Assembly (NCBI RefSeq): GCF_040616545.1 | Contig: NZ_CP156688.1 | Coordinates: 1,550,001-1,614,000, forward strand | Source of the DNA: Akkermansia muciniphila | GTDB taxonomy: Bacteria > Verrucomicrobiota > Verrucomicrobiia > Verrucomicrobiales > Akkermansiaceae | Direction: 5' to 3' | Length of the DNA stretch: 64,000 nt | Shown here: piece by piece, positions 29,419 through 38,287 of the stretch | How positions within the stretch are numbered: position 1 is the stretch's first letter | Layout of the letters: every line of letters begins with the position of its first letter | The notes under the pieces: model-generated | Databases searched by the model: none | Told to the model about the DNA's origin: nothing | Seen by the model: the letters and a program-made list of their open reading frames with translations, nothing else | Program-made: the position numbers and the translations under genes

Positions 29419-30473
29419 CTGAGTTCGTCCGGAAGCTGGTTGACGATTTTTTTAATTTCGTCCGCCTTGTTTTTATCCGCAATGAGGATGGCGTCCGCCG
29501 TCTCCACCACGATCAGGTTTTCCACGCCCAGCAGGGCCACGTGCTTGTCCCCCCGCTGGGAGAAGACGATGTTTCCGGAGGCGTCCTGCACGGTGAGGTC
29601 CGTGTTGGCGGTGTTCCGGCTGTGGTCTTCTAGGTAGTTGGAGACGGAGATCCATGAGCCTACGTCATCCCAGTCAAAGGTGGCTTCAAAGTTCAGTACC
29701 CGGTCCGCGTTTTCCATCAGCGCGAAGTCAATGGAGATGGGCGTGAGTTCCGGAAATTCCTCCCGGAGGGTTTCCTGCTTGTCCGGGGATTCCGCGATGT
29801 GCTCCACGAAGGAGGCCAGCTCCGGGCAGTGCTTGTCAAGCTGTTCGCACACGGTGGGAATGCTCCAGACGAACATGCCGGCATTCCAGCAGAAGTTTCC
29901 CTGGGCCAGGTAGGCGGCGGCCGTAGCCGTGTCCGGCTTTTCCCGGAACTGGACGACTTCCCGGCAGGAGCATCCCGGAGCGGAGGCGATTTCCTCCCCG
30001 CGTTCAATGTAGCCGTAGGAAGGGCACGGCCAGGTGGGCTTGATGCCCACGGTGACAAGGGCCTTTTCCCGGGCCGCCGTGTTCATGGCGGCTTTCATCA
30101 GGGAGCGGAAGGCCGCCTGGTCCTGAATGAGCTGGTCCGAGGGGATGACGAGCATGACCCCGTGCGGGTCCGCCGCCTTGATGAGGCCGATGCCCAGGGC
30201 AATGGCGGGGGCGGTGTCCCGGCGCACGGGCTCGGAGATGATGTTGCTTGCGGGAACGTCCGGGGCCTGCCGGCGCACTTCCGCTTCCTGAAGGTGGTTG
30301 GTCAGGATGAAGATGTTCTGCCGGGGCACCAGGCCGTCCAGCCTGTCGATGGCCTGGCGGAGCAGGGTTCCTTCTCCGAACATGTTCAGGAGCTGCTTGG
30401 GGCGGTGGTCCCGTGAAAGCGGCCAGAAACGGGTGCCGCTTCCGCCTGCCAGAATGAGAGCGTATTGGTTCAT
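29415..30473 (-). CDS. manC: mannose-1-phosphate guanylyltransferase
   Basis: Makes GDP-mannose from GTP and mannose-1-phosphate for surface polysaccharides. It is 352 residues, the short single-domain form without the isomerase half. LAGGSGTRFWPLSRDHRPKQLL is the nucleotidyl transferase signature, followed by EPVRRDTAPAIALG, VIPSDQLI, FREKPD, NAGMFVW and the DWDDVGSW motif near the C-terminus. It overlaps ruvX by four bases and follows uppS by 31 bases. A weak CTGACC/TACGGA pair upstream could give it an extra promoter. Confidence 0.95.
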   Translation of the reverse strand: MNQYALILAGGSGTRFWPLSRDHRPKQLLNMFGEGTLLRQAIDRLDGLVPRQNIFILTNHLQEAEVRRQAPDVPASNIISEPVRRDTAPAIALGIGLIKAADPHGVMLVIPSDQLIQDQAAFRSLMKAAMNTAAREKALVTVGIKPTWPCPSYGYIERGEEIASAPGCSCREVVQFREKPDTATAAAYLAQGNFCWNAGMFVWSIPTVCEQLDKHCPELASFVEHIAESPDKQETLREEFPELTPISIDFALMENADRVLNFEATFDWDDVGSWISVSNYLEDHSRNTANTDLTVQDASGNIVFSQRGDKHVALLGVENLIVVETADAILIADKNKADEIKKIVNQLPDELR

Positions 30474-30504
30474 GGCGATTCCGTAAGGATGGTTTTTAAA
30501 GTGG

Positions 30505-31221
30505 TCAGAGGGCGCCGAAGCGGCGCTTTCTGCGGGAATAGTCCAGCAGGGCGGCTTCCATGTCCCGGTCGCTGAAGTCCGGCCACAGCGTGTCCGTCAC
30601 ATAGAGTTCCGAATAGCTGATCTGCCAGAGCAGGAAGTTGGAGACGCGCATTTCACCGGAGGTGCGGATGAGCAGGTCCGGTTCCGGCATGCCGGCGGTT
30701 TCCAGGTGCTGGTTGAAGAGGTCTTCCGTGACTTGGTCCGGGTGGATTTCCCCCCGCGCGGCTTTTTCCGCAATTTTCCTGGCGGCGGCGGTAATTTCCG
30801 CCCTGCTGCCGTAGGAGAGAGCCAGAACCAGGTTGAGCCGGGTGTTTTCCCGGGTGGCGTCCATGCTGGATTGAAGCAGCTTCTGGGTGCGTTTGGGGAG
30901 GCGGGAGATGTCTCCGATGGCGCGGAGGCGCACGCCTTTTTCCTGCATCTGGCCGAGGCGTTTTTTCAGGAACTCATGCAGGAGGACCATCAGGGCGTGA
31001 ACTTCCATTTTCGGGCGGTTCCAGTTTTCCGAGGAGAATGCGTACAGGGTCAGCCAGGGGATGCCGTGGTCAATGCAGAAGTCCACGCAGTGTTCCACAG
31101 TATCCGCTCCCGCACGGTGCCCCGCCTGGCGGGGCAGATGGCGGCTGTGAGCCCAGCGCCCGTTGCCGTCCATGATGCAGGCGATATGGACCGGCAGTTT
31201 TTCCTTGGGAATGGTAAGCAT
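30505..31221 (-). CDS. uppS: undecaprenyl diphosphate synthase
   Basis: Cis-prenyltransferase that extends farnesyl diphosphate to the C55 lipid carrier for peptidoglycan and O-antigen. It is 238 residues from MLTIPKEKLPVHIACIMDGNGRWA, with the catalytic Asp in MDGNGRWA, then RQAGHRAGADTVEHCVDFC, TLYAFSSENWNRP, SYGSRAEI and the C-terminal PDLLIRTSGEMRVSNFLLWQ and WPDF. The start is set at 31221, since the upstream extension overlaps parE. Its place between parE and manC fits an envelope precursor role. Confidence 0.96.
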   Translation of the reverse strand: MLTIPKEKLPVHIACIMDGNGRWAHSRHLPRQAGHRAGADTVEHCVDFCIDHGIPWLTLYAFSSENWNRPKMEVHALMVLLHEFLKKRLGQMQEKGVRLRAIGDISRLPKRTQKLLQSSMDATRENTRLNLVLALSYGSRAEITAAARKIAEKAARGEIHPDQVTEDLFNQHLETAGMPEPDLLIRTSGEMRVSNFLLWQISYSELYVTDTLWPDFSDRDMEAALLDYSRRKRRFGAL

Positions 31222-31243
31222 AGATAGATGTGGCTCCGCTACT

Positions 31244-33085
31244 CTAGTCCATGACCGGGTCCAGTTCAACACGCAAGTTTTTCAGGATGTATTCCTGTCT
31301 TTCCCGCGTATTTTTCCCCATGTAGAAGGAAAGGAGGTCTTTCACCTTGTGGGAATCTTCCAGGCGCACGCGGTCCAGGCGGATTCCCTCCCCGATGAAG
31401 GCTTTGAATTCCTGGGGGGAAATTTCCCCAAGGCCCTTGAAACGGGTAATTTCCGGGTTTTTGCCCAGCAGGGCGATGGCCGCTTCCCGCTCCGCGTCCG
31501 AGTAGCAGTAAATGGTCTTCTGCTTGTTGCGCACGCGGAAGAGGGGCGTCTGGAGGATGAAGAGGTGCCCCTCCCGGATCAGTTCCGGGAAGAACTGGAT
31601 GAAGAAGGTCATCAGCAGGATGCGGATGTGCATGCCGTCGTCATCGGCGTCCGTGGCGATGACCACCTTGTCATAGCGCAGGTCTTCCAGCCCGTTTTCA
31701 ATGTTCAGGGCATGCTGGAGGAAGTTGAATTCCTCGTTTTCATAGACGACCTTGCGGCTCATGCCGAAGGAGTTCAGGGGCTTGCCCCGCAGGGAGAAGA
31801 CCGCCTGGATTTCCGCGTCGCGCGCCGTGGTGATGGAGCCGGAGGCGGAGATGCCTTCCGTAATGAACAGGGTGGTTTCCCCGGCGCGGGCGTGTTTGGA
31901 GTTGTAGTGCACGCGGCAGTCCCGGAGGTTCTTGTTGTGGATTTTTGCCTTGCGGGCGTTTTCACGCGCCAGCTTCTGGATGCCGGAGAGCTCCTTGCGG
32001 TCACGTTCGGAGTCCTTGATCTTGGCTTCCAGCGCCCTGGCCGTTTCCGGATTCTTGTGCAGGTAGTTGTCCAGCTCCTTGGCAATGAAGTTGCCTACGA
32101 AGGTGCGGATGGTTTCCCCCTCCGGGCTGATGGTGTTGGACCCCAGCTTGGTCTTGGTCTGGGATTCAAAGACGGGTTCCTTCACCTTGATGGAGATGGC
32201 GGCCACGAGGGAGGAGCGGATGTCCCCGGCCTCATAGTTCTTTTTGTAAAAGTCCCTCAGGGTTTTGACGATGGCCTCCCGGAAGGCCGCCTGGTGCGTG
32301 CCCCCCTGCGTGGTGTGCTGCCCGTTGACAAAGGAGTAGTGCTCTTCCCCGTACTGGCCGCCATGGGTGAAGGCCACCTCGATGTCATGCCCTTCCAGGT
32401 GGATGATGGGGTACAGCGGTTCCTCGCTCATGGCCTCCGTGAGAAGGTCCAGCAGGCCGTTTTTGGAGACATAGCGGCGGCCGTTGTAGTGCAGGGCCAG
32501 CCCCTTGTTGAGGTAGGAGTAGTACCGGCACATTTTTTCAATGTATTCCGGCCGGAACTGCGTGTTTACCGGGAAAATGTCCGCGTCCGCATGAAACGCC
32601 GTGCGCGTGCCGTTGGGTTCCTCCGTGGCGCCGTCCTTCCGCCCCTTGGGGATTTCCTTCCCGCGGCAGAACTGGTAGGAGCGGGTTTCCCCGTCCCGGT
32701 AGGCCTGGATTTCAAAAAAGTCGGAAAGGGCGTTGACCGCCTTGATGCCCACGCCGTTGAGACCCACGGATTTTTTGAAGGCGTCGCTGTCGTACTTGGC
32801 GCCGGTATTGATCTTGGCGGCGCAGTCCAGCAGTTTGCCCAGGGGGATGCCGCGGCCGAAGTCGCGCACCTCGCACAGGCCGTCCGGAGTCACGTCAATG
32901 GTGATTTTTTTGCCGTAGCCCATGACGAATTCGTCAATCGAGTTGTCGATGACTTCCTTCAGCAGGACGTAAATGCCGTCGTCCGGAGAGGTGCCGTCGC
33001 CCAGTTTGCCGATGTACATCCCCGGACGCATGCGGATATGCTCCCTCCAGTCCAGGGTTTTAATGCTGTTTTCGTCGTAAGCCAT
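31244..33085 (-). CDS. parE: type IIA topoisomerase ATPase subunit, ParE-like
   Basis: A 613-residue topoisomerase IV B subunit (GyrB-like). The GHKL ATPase part has [34 protein letters not shown] and [10 protein letters not shown], then QTKTKLG in the transducer. The TOPRIM domain has [14 protein letters not shown] where EGDSAGG is usual, plus [15 protein letters not shown] and PLFRVRNK. The [19 protein letters not shown] and SASGS forms are those of Bacteroidota ParE. A longer frame to 33205 exists, but homology begins at [13 protein letters not shown]. It leads the operon with uppS, manC and ruvX; no parC is seen. Confidence 0.93.
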   Translation of the reverse strand: MAYDENSIKTLDWREHIRMRPGMYIGKLGDGTSPDDGIYVLLKEVIDNSIDEFVMGYGKKITIDVTPDGLCEVRDFGRGIPLGKLLDCAAKINTGAKYDSDAFKKSVGLNGVGIKAVNALSDFFEIQAYRDGETRSYQFCRGKEIPKGRKDGATEEPNGTRTAFHADADIFPVNTQFRPEYIEKMCRYYSYLNKGLALHYNGRRYVSKNGLLDLLTEAMSEEPLYPIIHLEGHDIEVAFTHGGQYGEEHYSFVNGQHTTQGGTHQAAFREAIVKTLRDFYKKNYEAGDIRSSLVAAISIKVKEPVFESQTKTKLGSNTISPEGETIRTFVGNFIAKELDNYLHKNPETARALEAKIKDSERDRKELSGIQKLARENARKAKIHNKNLRDCRVHYNSKHARAGETTLFITEGISASGSITTARDAEIQAVFSLRGKPLNSFGMSRKVVYENEEFNFLQHALNIENGLEDLRYDKVVIATDADDDGMHIRILLMTFFIQFFPELIREGHLFILQTPLFRVRNKQKTIYCYSDAEREAAIALLGKNPEITRFKGLGEISPQEFKAFIGEGIRLDRVRLEDSHKVKDLLSFYMGKNTRERQEYILKNLRVELDPVMD

Positions 33086-33104
33086 GTGCAGCGGGGTCGC
33101 AACT

Positions 33105-33133
33105 ATTATAGCGGAGCCCCCGGAATTTGCGAA
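33105..33133 (-). promoter_or_regulatory. parE operon promoter
   Basis: On the minus strand, TTCGCA (33133-33128), a 17-base spacer and a perfect TATAAT (33110-33105). This gives a leader of about 12 bases without a Shine-Dalgarno sequence before the ATG at 33085. It diverges from the ispE promoter about 40 bases away. Confidence 0.55.
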
Positions 33134-33172
33134 GAAAAAATGCGTGTCCGCCCATTTGCGCCCAATGGGGGC

Positions 33173-33201
33173 TTGACCCGGAGGCCGTCCCTTGGTGGAA
33201 T
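33173..33201 (+). promoter_or_regulatory. ispE promoter, leaderless-type geometry
   Basis: TTGACC at 33173-33178, a 17-base spacer and TGGAAT at 33196-33201, nine bases before the ATG at 33211. No Shine-Dalgarno sequence. Confidence 0.5.
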
Positions 33202-33210
33202 CCATGACGT

Positions 33211-34059
33211 ATGATCAGTCGCAGCGCTCCGTGCAAGGTGAACGTTTTCCTCCGCGTTCTGGGAAAGAGGCCGGACGGTTTCCATGAAGTGGATACCGTG
33301 ATGGTTCCCCTGGAATTGTGCGACGTGCTGGAGTTTTCCCCGGCGGACGCCCTGGAAATGAGCTGCGACGCTCCGGGCGTTCCGCTGGATGAAAGCAACC
33401 TGGTCATGAAGGCGGGGCGCCTGATGGAGCGGGAGCTGGGGCGGCCCATGCCGTGGCATGTGCATCTGGTCAAGAACGTGCCCCATGGCGCGGGGCTGGG
33501 CGGCGGCAGCAGTGACGCCGCATGCGTGTTGCGCGCCCTGAATGAGCTGGAACACGGGGGCTTGCCGCCGGAACGCCTGGCGGAACTGGCCGGGGAGATC
33601 GGTTCCGACGTGGGATTTTTCATTTACGGCGCGGCGTGCCGCTGCACCGGGCGCGGGGAGAAGGTGGAACCCCTGCCGGAATGGGGAGAATGGCAGCCCC
33701 AGGTAGTGCTGCTGAAACCGTCCTTCGGCGTTTCCACACCGGACGCTTACCGCCGCTGGGCAGGTTCAAGGGAACTGCCGGGCATACCTTACGGGGAGCA
33801 GAGGGTGGACGGCCATGTGCTGGTGAACGATCTGGAAAGGCCCGTGTTTGAGAAGCATCTGTTTCTGGCGGAAATGAAGAGCTGGCTGCTGGAAAGGCCC
33901 GGTGTGCGCGGCGCCATGATGTCCGGCTCCGGCTCCACCATGTTCGCCGTGGCGGAGGACGCGGAAGCGGCCCGCAGGCTGATGGAGGATGCCGCCCAGG
34001 AGCTGGACCCCACCCTGTGGATGTGGTCCGGCCGCGTGATGCAGCGGGGCGCCCGGTAA
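33211..34059 (+). CDS. ispE: 4-diphosphocytidyl-2-C-methyl-D-erythritol kinase
   Basis: ATP-dependent kinase of the methylerythritol phosphate isoprenoid pathway. It is 282 residues. [27 protein letters not shown] at the N-terminus includes the substrate-binding Lys and His. [21 protein letters not shown] is the GHMP kinase ATP loop, and [17 protein letters not shown] is motif 3. The catalytic Asp is in GSDVGFF. It is divergent from the uppS-containing operon, whose product consumes the isoprenoid units it helps make. Confidence 0.96.
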   Translation: MISRSAPCKVNVFLRVLGKRPDGFHEVDTVMVPLELCDVLEFSPADALEMSCDAPGVPLDESNLVMKAGRLMERELGRPMPWHVHLVKNVPHGAGLGGGSSDAACVLRALNELEHGGLPPERLAELAGEIGSDVGFFIYGAACRCTGRGEKVEPLPEWGEWQPQVVLLKPSFGVSTPDAYRRWAGSRELPGIPYGEQRVDGHVLVNDLERPVFEKHLFLAEMKSWLLERPGVRGAMMSGSGSTMFAVAEDAEAARRLMEDAAQELDPTLWMWSGRVMQRGAR

Positions 34060-34086
34060 AAACATGTTGCCGCAGGCGGCGTTGCC

Positions 34087-34116
34087 TTGACGGCGGGGGA
34101 GGCATGCCGTTACACT
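34087..34116 (+). promoter_or_regulatory. promoter of the small secreted protein gene
   Basis: TTGACG at 34087-34092, an 18-base spacer and TACACT at 34111-34116. The first ATG (34123) is six bases away and the second (34126) nine bases away, both within the leaderless spacing seen elsewhere. Confidence 0.5.
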
Positions 34117-34122
34117 CCTGCC

Positions 34123-34689
34123 ATGATGAAGAGTTTGTTTGCAGGCGTGGCCCTCGTGGCCGCGTGCGCCGTCCAGGCCGGGGAATATGGAGCCAGCGCG
34201 GTCCAGGCCGCCCGCGAGCTTTCCGGAGCGGTGAAGACGGGCGACATGATGTGGATGATTGAGAAGATGTATGCGCCCATGAAGAAGCAGCTCGTTTCTT
34301 CCTTCCCCGGCGGGGAGGCCGCTTTCATGACCACCATGAGGGAAAAGATGCAGGCTGCCGCCGCCGTGATGAAAGAGCGCGGCATGGTGGTGGAGACGTA
34401 TGAAATCGGCAATCCCACGGCGGAACACCTGGTGAAGAACGGGGACGAGGTGCTGGTGGTGCTCCCCACCCGGATGGTCATTTCGATGAAGCGCCCGGAC
34501 GGGATGCCCGTGAAGATGGAGAATACCGGCGTTCTGGTGCTGGTGAAGGATTTGAAGGACAAGGGCCCCTGGACGTTCATCGACGCCTCCAGGATGAATG
34601 CGAATGCCCTGCGTTCCATGTTTTATGACCTGCCGGAAAAGGTGAACCTGCCTCCGGTTTCCTCCCGCCAGCTTCCCGTGGGCCAGTAG
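34123..34689 (+). CDS. secreted protein of unknown function
   Basis: A 188-residue protein with a signal peptide (SLFAGVALVAACAVQA, cleavage before GEYG). The mature part is methionine-rich and helical at first (MMWMIEKMYAPMKKQL, MREKMQAAAAVMKERGM), then forms a small alpha/beta segment (EVLVVLPTRMVISMKRPDGMPVKMENTGVLVLV) resembling the NTF2/DUF4019-like folds. It ends in a proline-rich tail. Residue conservation suggests a genuine family; no function is assigned. MM at the start leaves two candidate initiation codons. Confidence 0.7.
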   Translation: MMKSLFAGVALVAACAVQAGEYGASAVQAARELSGAVKTGDMMWMIEKMYAPMKKQLVSSFPGGEAAFMTTMREKMQAAAAVMKERGMVVETYEIGNPTAEHLVKNGDEVLVVLPTRMVISMKRPDGMPVKMENTGVLVLVKDLKDKGPWTFIDASRMNANALRSMFYDLPEKVNLPPVSSRQLPVGQ

Positions 34690-34704
34690 GGAACGCATTC
34701 CCGT

Positions 34705-36690
34705 ATGAATGGCGCCGGGGCAGATGAAGGGGAAGGCGTTAGCGCCTTTGAGGCTTATGTCCACCGGGCATTTGCCCCGGACGGCCTGTTTTCCCGCGCC
34801 AGGGATTTTGAATACCGGGCGGAGCAGCAGAGCATGGCCCTGGCCGTGGCCAGGGCGCTCCAGGTGGACGCCCCGCTGCTGGTGGAAGCCGGCACGGGCG
34901 TGGGCAAGTCCCTGGGCTACCTGCTGCCTGCGGTGAAGTTTGCGCTGGATTTTGACCGGAAAGCGGTCATTTCCACACACACGATCAACCTTCAGGAGCA
35001 GTTGTTCAACAAGGATATTCCTTTGCTCCGGGCCGCCCTGGGGATTGATTTTTCCGCCGCCCTGCTGAAGGGCAGGCAGAATTACCTGTGCCACACGCGC
35101 CTGCGGCGCGCGCTGTCCCAGATGGATTCCCTGTTTACGCAGGGAGAAGCCGCGGAGCTGACGCGGATCCAGGACTGGGCGCTGAGAACGCAGGACGGCA
35201 CCCTGAGCGACATGACGTTCCGCCCCTCCCCCAAGGTGTGGGCCATGGTGTGCAGTGAACCGCATGCGTGCAGCATGCGCCATTGCGGCCCCTCCTGCCC
35301 GTACCAGGTGGCCCGCAAGAGGGTGCTGGAGGCCAAGGTGGTGGTGCTGAACCATACCCTGTTTTTCGGCCTGATGGCCCAGGCGGAGGACTCCGAGGAG
35401 GCGGGGTTCGTTTTTCCCGGTGATTTCGTGGTTCTGGATGAGGCCCACATGATTGAGAACATCGCCGCCAAGCAGCTGGGCGTGCAGTTGTCCCAGCCGC
35501 ATTTGAATTATGAACTGCTGCGCATGTTTAATCCTCGCACGCGCAAGGGGCTGCTGAAACCGCTGAATAATGCGGCCCTGTTCCAGTGCGTGCAGGAGGT
35601 GATTGACGCGTCGGACCTGTTCTTCCAGAACGCGCGGGATGACCTGGGATTTGCGGGTTCCGGAAAGATTGTCCGCATTCTCCAGCCGGAGTGGTCCCAG
35701 GACATTCTTTCCCTCCCTCTGGCGGAGCTGGTGGGGGAACTGAAGCGGGAAGCCGCAAAGCAGGAGGAGAACACGGCCGTGAAGGATGAACTGGCGGACA
35801 TGGCCGCCCGGATGGAGGAGGCGCAGGCCTCCCTGAAGGTGCTGATGGACATGACGGAGGAGGGGCACGTGTACTGGGCGGAGCGGTCCGGCCCGGAAGG
35901 CAGGAGCATGAGCGTGTGCTCCGCTCCCGTGGAGGTGGGGGATATTCTGAGGGAGCGCCTGTTTTCCGCCGGGCGTTCCGCCATTCTGACCTCCGCCACG
36001 CTGGGGACGGGGGATGCGGACATGAGTTACTTTGCGGGGCGCGTGGGGGCGGAAAGCGTCCGGAAGCTCCAAATAGGCAGCCCGTTTAATTACCGGGAGC
36101 AGATGCGCCTGATCGTGGCCCGCTCCATGCCGGAGCCGGACCAGCCGGAGTACGCGGAAGTGCTGCCGGAGTGGATTAAAAGGTATCTGGCGGAGTCCCG
36201 CGGCAGGGCCTTCGTGCTGTTCACCAGCTACCGCCTGATGGTGCAGGTGGCGGAGAAGGTGCGCCCGTTCTGTGAGGAACAGGGTTGGACGCTGTACGTG
36301 CAGGGGCAGGACATGCAGCGGCACGCCATGCTGGAGGCGTTCCGGAAGGATGTGAACAGCGTGCTCTTCGGCACGGACAGTTTCTGGACCGGGGTGGACG
36401 TGCCGGGAGAGGCCCTTTCCAACGTGATCGTGACGCGCCTGCCGTTTGAGGTGCCGGACCACCCGCTGGTGGAATCCCGCTTTGAGAGCATCAGGGCGCG
36501 GGGAGGCAATCCGTTTTACGAGTATTCCGTGCCCGTGGCCATTCTGAAGCTGCGGCAGGGGGTGGGGCGCCTGATCCGCACGAAAAGCGATTCCGGCATG
36601 GTGGTGATCCTGGACCCCCGCGTAGCCACCAAGAGGTACGGGGCGCGGTTCATCAAGTCCCTGCCGGATGCCCGGCTGGAATTCGTGTAA
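34705..36690 (+). CDS. DinG-family ATP-dependent DNA helicase
   Basis: A 661-residue superfamily 2 helicase of the XPD/DinG group. Walker A is EAGTGVGKS near residue 62, motif Ia STHTINLQEQL, and the iron-sulfur cluster region has four cysteines near residue 180-200 (VCSEPHACSMRHCGPSCPY). Motif II is DEAH in FVVLDEAHMIENIA. Later motifs include SATLGTG, FTSYRLM, FGTDSFWTGVDVPGEALSNVIV and RQGVGRLIR. DinG unwinds D-loops, R-loops and G4 structures. It starts 15 bases after the secreted protein gene; whether they share a transcript is uncertain. Confidence 0.93.
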   Translation: MNGAGADEGEGVSAFEAYVHRAFAPDGLFSRARDFEYRAEQQSMALAVARALQVDAPLLVEAGTGVGKSLGYLLPAVKFALDFDRKAVISTHTINLQEQLFNKDIPLLRAALGIDFSAALLKGRQNYLCHTRLRRALSQMDSLFTQGEAAELTRIQDWALRTQDGTLSDMTFRPSPKVWAMVCSEPHACSMRHCGPSCPYQVARKRVLEAKVVVLNHTLFFGLMAQAEDSEEAGFVFPGDFVVLDEAHMIENIAAKQLGVQLSQPHLNYELLRMFNPRTRKGLLKPLNNAALFQCVQEVIDASDLFFQNARDDLGFAGSGKIVRILQPEWSQDILSLPLAELVGELKREAAKQEENTAVKDELADMAARMEEAQASLKVLMDMTEEGHVYWAERSGPEGRSMSVCSAPVEVGDILRERLFSAGRSAILTSATLGTGDADMSYFAGRVGAESVRKLQIGSPFNYREQMRLIVARSMPEPDQPEYAEVLPEWIKRYLAESRGRAFVLFTSYRLMVQVAEKVRPFCEEQGWTLYVQGQDMQRHAMLEAFRKDVNSVLFGTDSFWTGVDVPGEALSNVIVTRLPFEVPDHPLVESRFESIRARGGNPFYEYSVPVAILKLRQGVGRLIRTKSDSGMVVILDPRVATKRYGARFIKSLPDARLEFV

Positions 36691-36699
36691 GGCTTTTCC

Positions 36700-37470
36700 T
36701 TAAAGCTGGCCGGAGTTTTCCCGCTCCCTGCCGTACTGCATCAGGCGGTAGCTGAGGGGCTGTTCCAGGCGCGCCTCCTCCAGCAGGGCGCAGTCCGCAA
36801 AGATGTCCGGAACGGGGGCGTCCGCCAGAATGGCGCCGTCCTTCATCACGATGCAGCGCGTGCACAGGTCCATGACCATGTCCAGGTCGTGGGTGGCGAT
36901 GATCTTGGTATGGGAGAACTGGCGCAGCAGGCTGATGAGCGTGCGGCGGGAGGCGGGGTCCAGGTTCGCGCTGGGCTCGTCCAGCACCAGGATGTCCGGA
37001 CTCATGGAAAGGACGGTGGCGATGGAGACGGCGCGCTTTTCCCCGCCGGAAAGATGATGGGTCATTTTATCCGCCAGAGCTTCCGCATGGACGTCCCGCA
37101 GGGCCTGCCGCACGCGGCGGTCCACTTCTTCCGGGGGGAGGCCCATATTGAGGGGGCCGAAGGCCACGTCTTCCCGGACCGTGGGCATGAAAAGCTGGTC
37201 GTCCGCCTGCTGGAACACCATCCCCACGCTCTCCCGGACGCGGGCGGCGGTCCTGGGAGTTACGGGTATGTCTCCCACCCTCACCTGGCCGGAGGAGGGC
37301 TCCAGCAGGCCGTTGAGATGCAGGAGCAGGGTGGATTTTCCCGCTCCGTTCCCGCCCACGACGGCAACGGATTCCCCGTGGGTGATGCGCAGGGAGACGC
37401 GGTTCAGCGCCGGAGGGGAATCCGGGTAGCTGAAGCACAGGTCAATGGTTTCTACAAGGTGGTGGCTCAT
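36700..37470 (-). CDS. cbiO: cobalt/nickel ECF transporter ATPase
   Basis: The 256-residue nucleotide-binding subunit. Walker A is VGGNGAGKST near residue 40, Q-loop GMVFQQADDQLFMPTVREDVAFGP, signature HHLSGGEKRAVSIA, Walker B LVLDEPSANLDP and switch IATHDLDM. The QQADDQLF stretch is characteristic of CbiO and EcfA proteins. The start at 37470 overlaps the cbiQ stop by four bases. It energises uptake through CbiMQ at the inner membrane. Confidence 0.94.
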   Translation of the reverse strand: MSHHLVETIDLCFSYPDSPPALNRVSLRITHGESVAVVGGNGAGKSTLLLHLNGLLEPSSGQVRVGDIPVTPRTAARVRESVGMVFQQADDQLFMPTVREDVAFGPLNMGLPPEEVDRRVRQALRDVHAEALADKMTHHLSGGEKRAVSIATVLSMSPDILVLDEPSANLDPASRRTLISLLRQFSHTKIIATHDLDMVMDLCTRCIVMKDGAILADAPVPDIFADCALLEEARLEQPLSYRLMQYGRERENSGQL

Positions 37471-38279
37471 GAGAGGAGGCCGCGGGCGCACTGGCCCGCC
37501 AGCATGGTGACGTTAAAACAGCGGAAGAGGATGACGAGGGCACAGAAGAGGAGGCCGCCCGCTATGCCGCGCCAGGTGATAACGCCGGGGGCGCTGACGA
37601 ATTGCGGGTCTTCCCCGCCCCGGCACAGGACGGCCTGGTAGATGCGTTCCGCGCGCCCGAAGGTGCGCAGCAGGAGCTGGCCGGTCATGGCCCCCCAGGT
37701 GGAGAGGGGGACGGAACCGGAGCCGCCCCGCCGGGAACGGAACGCCATCAGCATGTTCTGGAATTCATCCATCAGGATGAAGGCGTACCGGTACAGGAAG
37801 GCCAGCAGCGTGATCAGGATGCGCGGCACGCCAAGCTGCCTTAAGCCGCGGCACAGCGGGGCGAAGCCCGTGGCGGCCAGCAGCGTGAAGGCCCCCAGGA
37901 TGGTGAGCATGCACCGCAGGATGATGGAGATGAAGGAGATCATGCCCCGGGTGACGGGAATGCCGAACCATTCCCCTGCGGGCGTCCTGTCCACCAGCGG
38001 ATTGAAGATGCCTATCATGATGGCGACGGGCAGCAGCCACAGGGTGCGTTTCAGCAGGTATCCCAGGGGCAGCCCCGCCATGCGGATGACGCAGACCGGG
38101 AACAGGAAGAAGGGCAGCAGCCCCGTGATTTCCTGAGGAGGCCAGGAGAGCACGCAGATTTGAAAAACGAGGAAGGCCCCGATTTTGATGCGGGCGTCCA
38201 GACGGTGGAAGCCGGTGTTTCCGCAGGAAAACCGGTCCATCTGGCGGAAGTGCCGCGCGGCGTCCGTGAACAGGGCCAT
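37467..38279 (-). CDS. cbiQ: cobalt/nickel ECF transporter transmembrane subunit
   Basis: A 270-residue membrane protein (the T component) with five to six hydrophobic segments. HRLDARIKIGAFLVFQICVLS at the N-terminus and AFRSRRGG plus AERIYQAVLCRGG in the coupling-helix region are the paired Ala-Arg-Gly motifs that dock into the ATPases. It lies eight bases after cbiM and overlaps cbiO, so cbiM-cbiQ-cbiO form one operon. Confidence 0.92.
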   Translation of the reverse strand: MALFTDAARHFRQMDRFSCGNTGFHRLDARIKIGAFLVFQICVLSWPPQEITGLLPFFLFPVCVIRMAGLPLGYLLKRTLWLLPVAIMIGIFNPLVDRTPAGEWFGIPVTRGMISFISIILRCMLTILGAFTLLAATGFAPLCRGLRQLGVPRILITLLAFLYRYAFILMDEFQNMLMAFRSRRGGSGSVPLSTWGAMTGQLLLRTFGRAERIYQAVLCRGGEDPQFVSAPGVITWRGIAGGLLFCALVILFRCFNVTMLAGQCARGLLS

Positions 38280-38287
38280 GGGGAGGG

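Noticed and set aside
33766-36462. Open frame of about 900 codons antisense to the DinG helicase gene
   Set aside because: It is His, Gly and Arg rich without any domain, lies exactly opposite a clear helicase, and is the expected product of G+C-rich third positions on the other strand.
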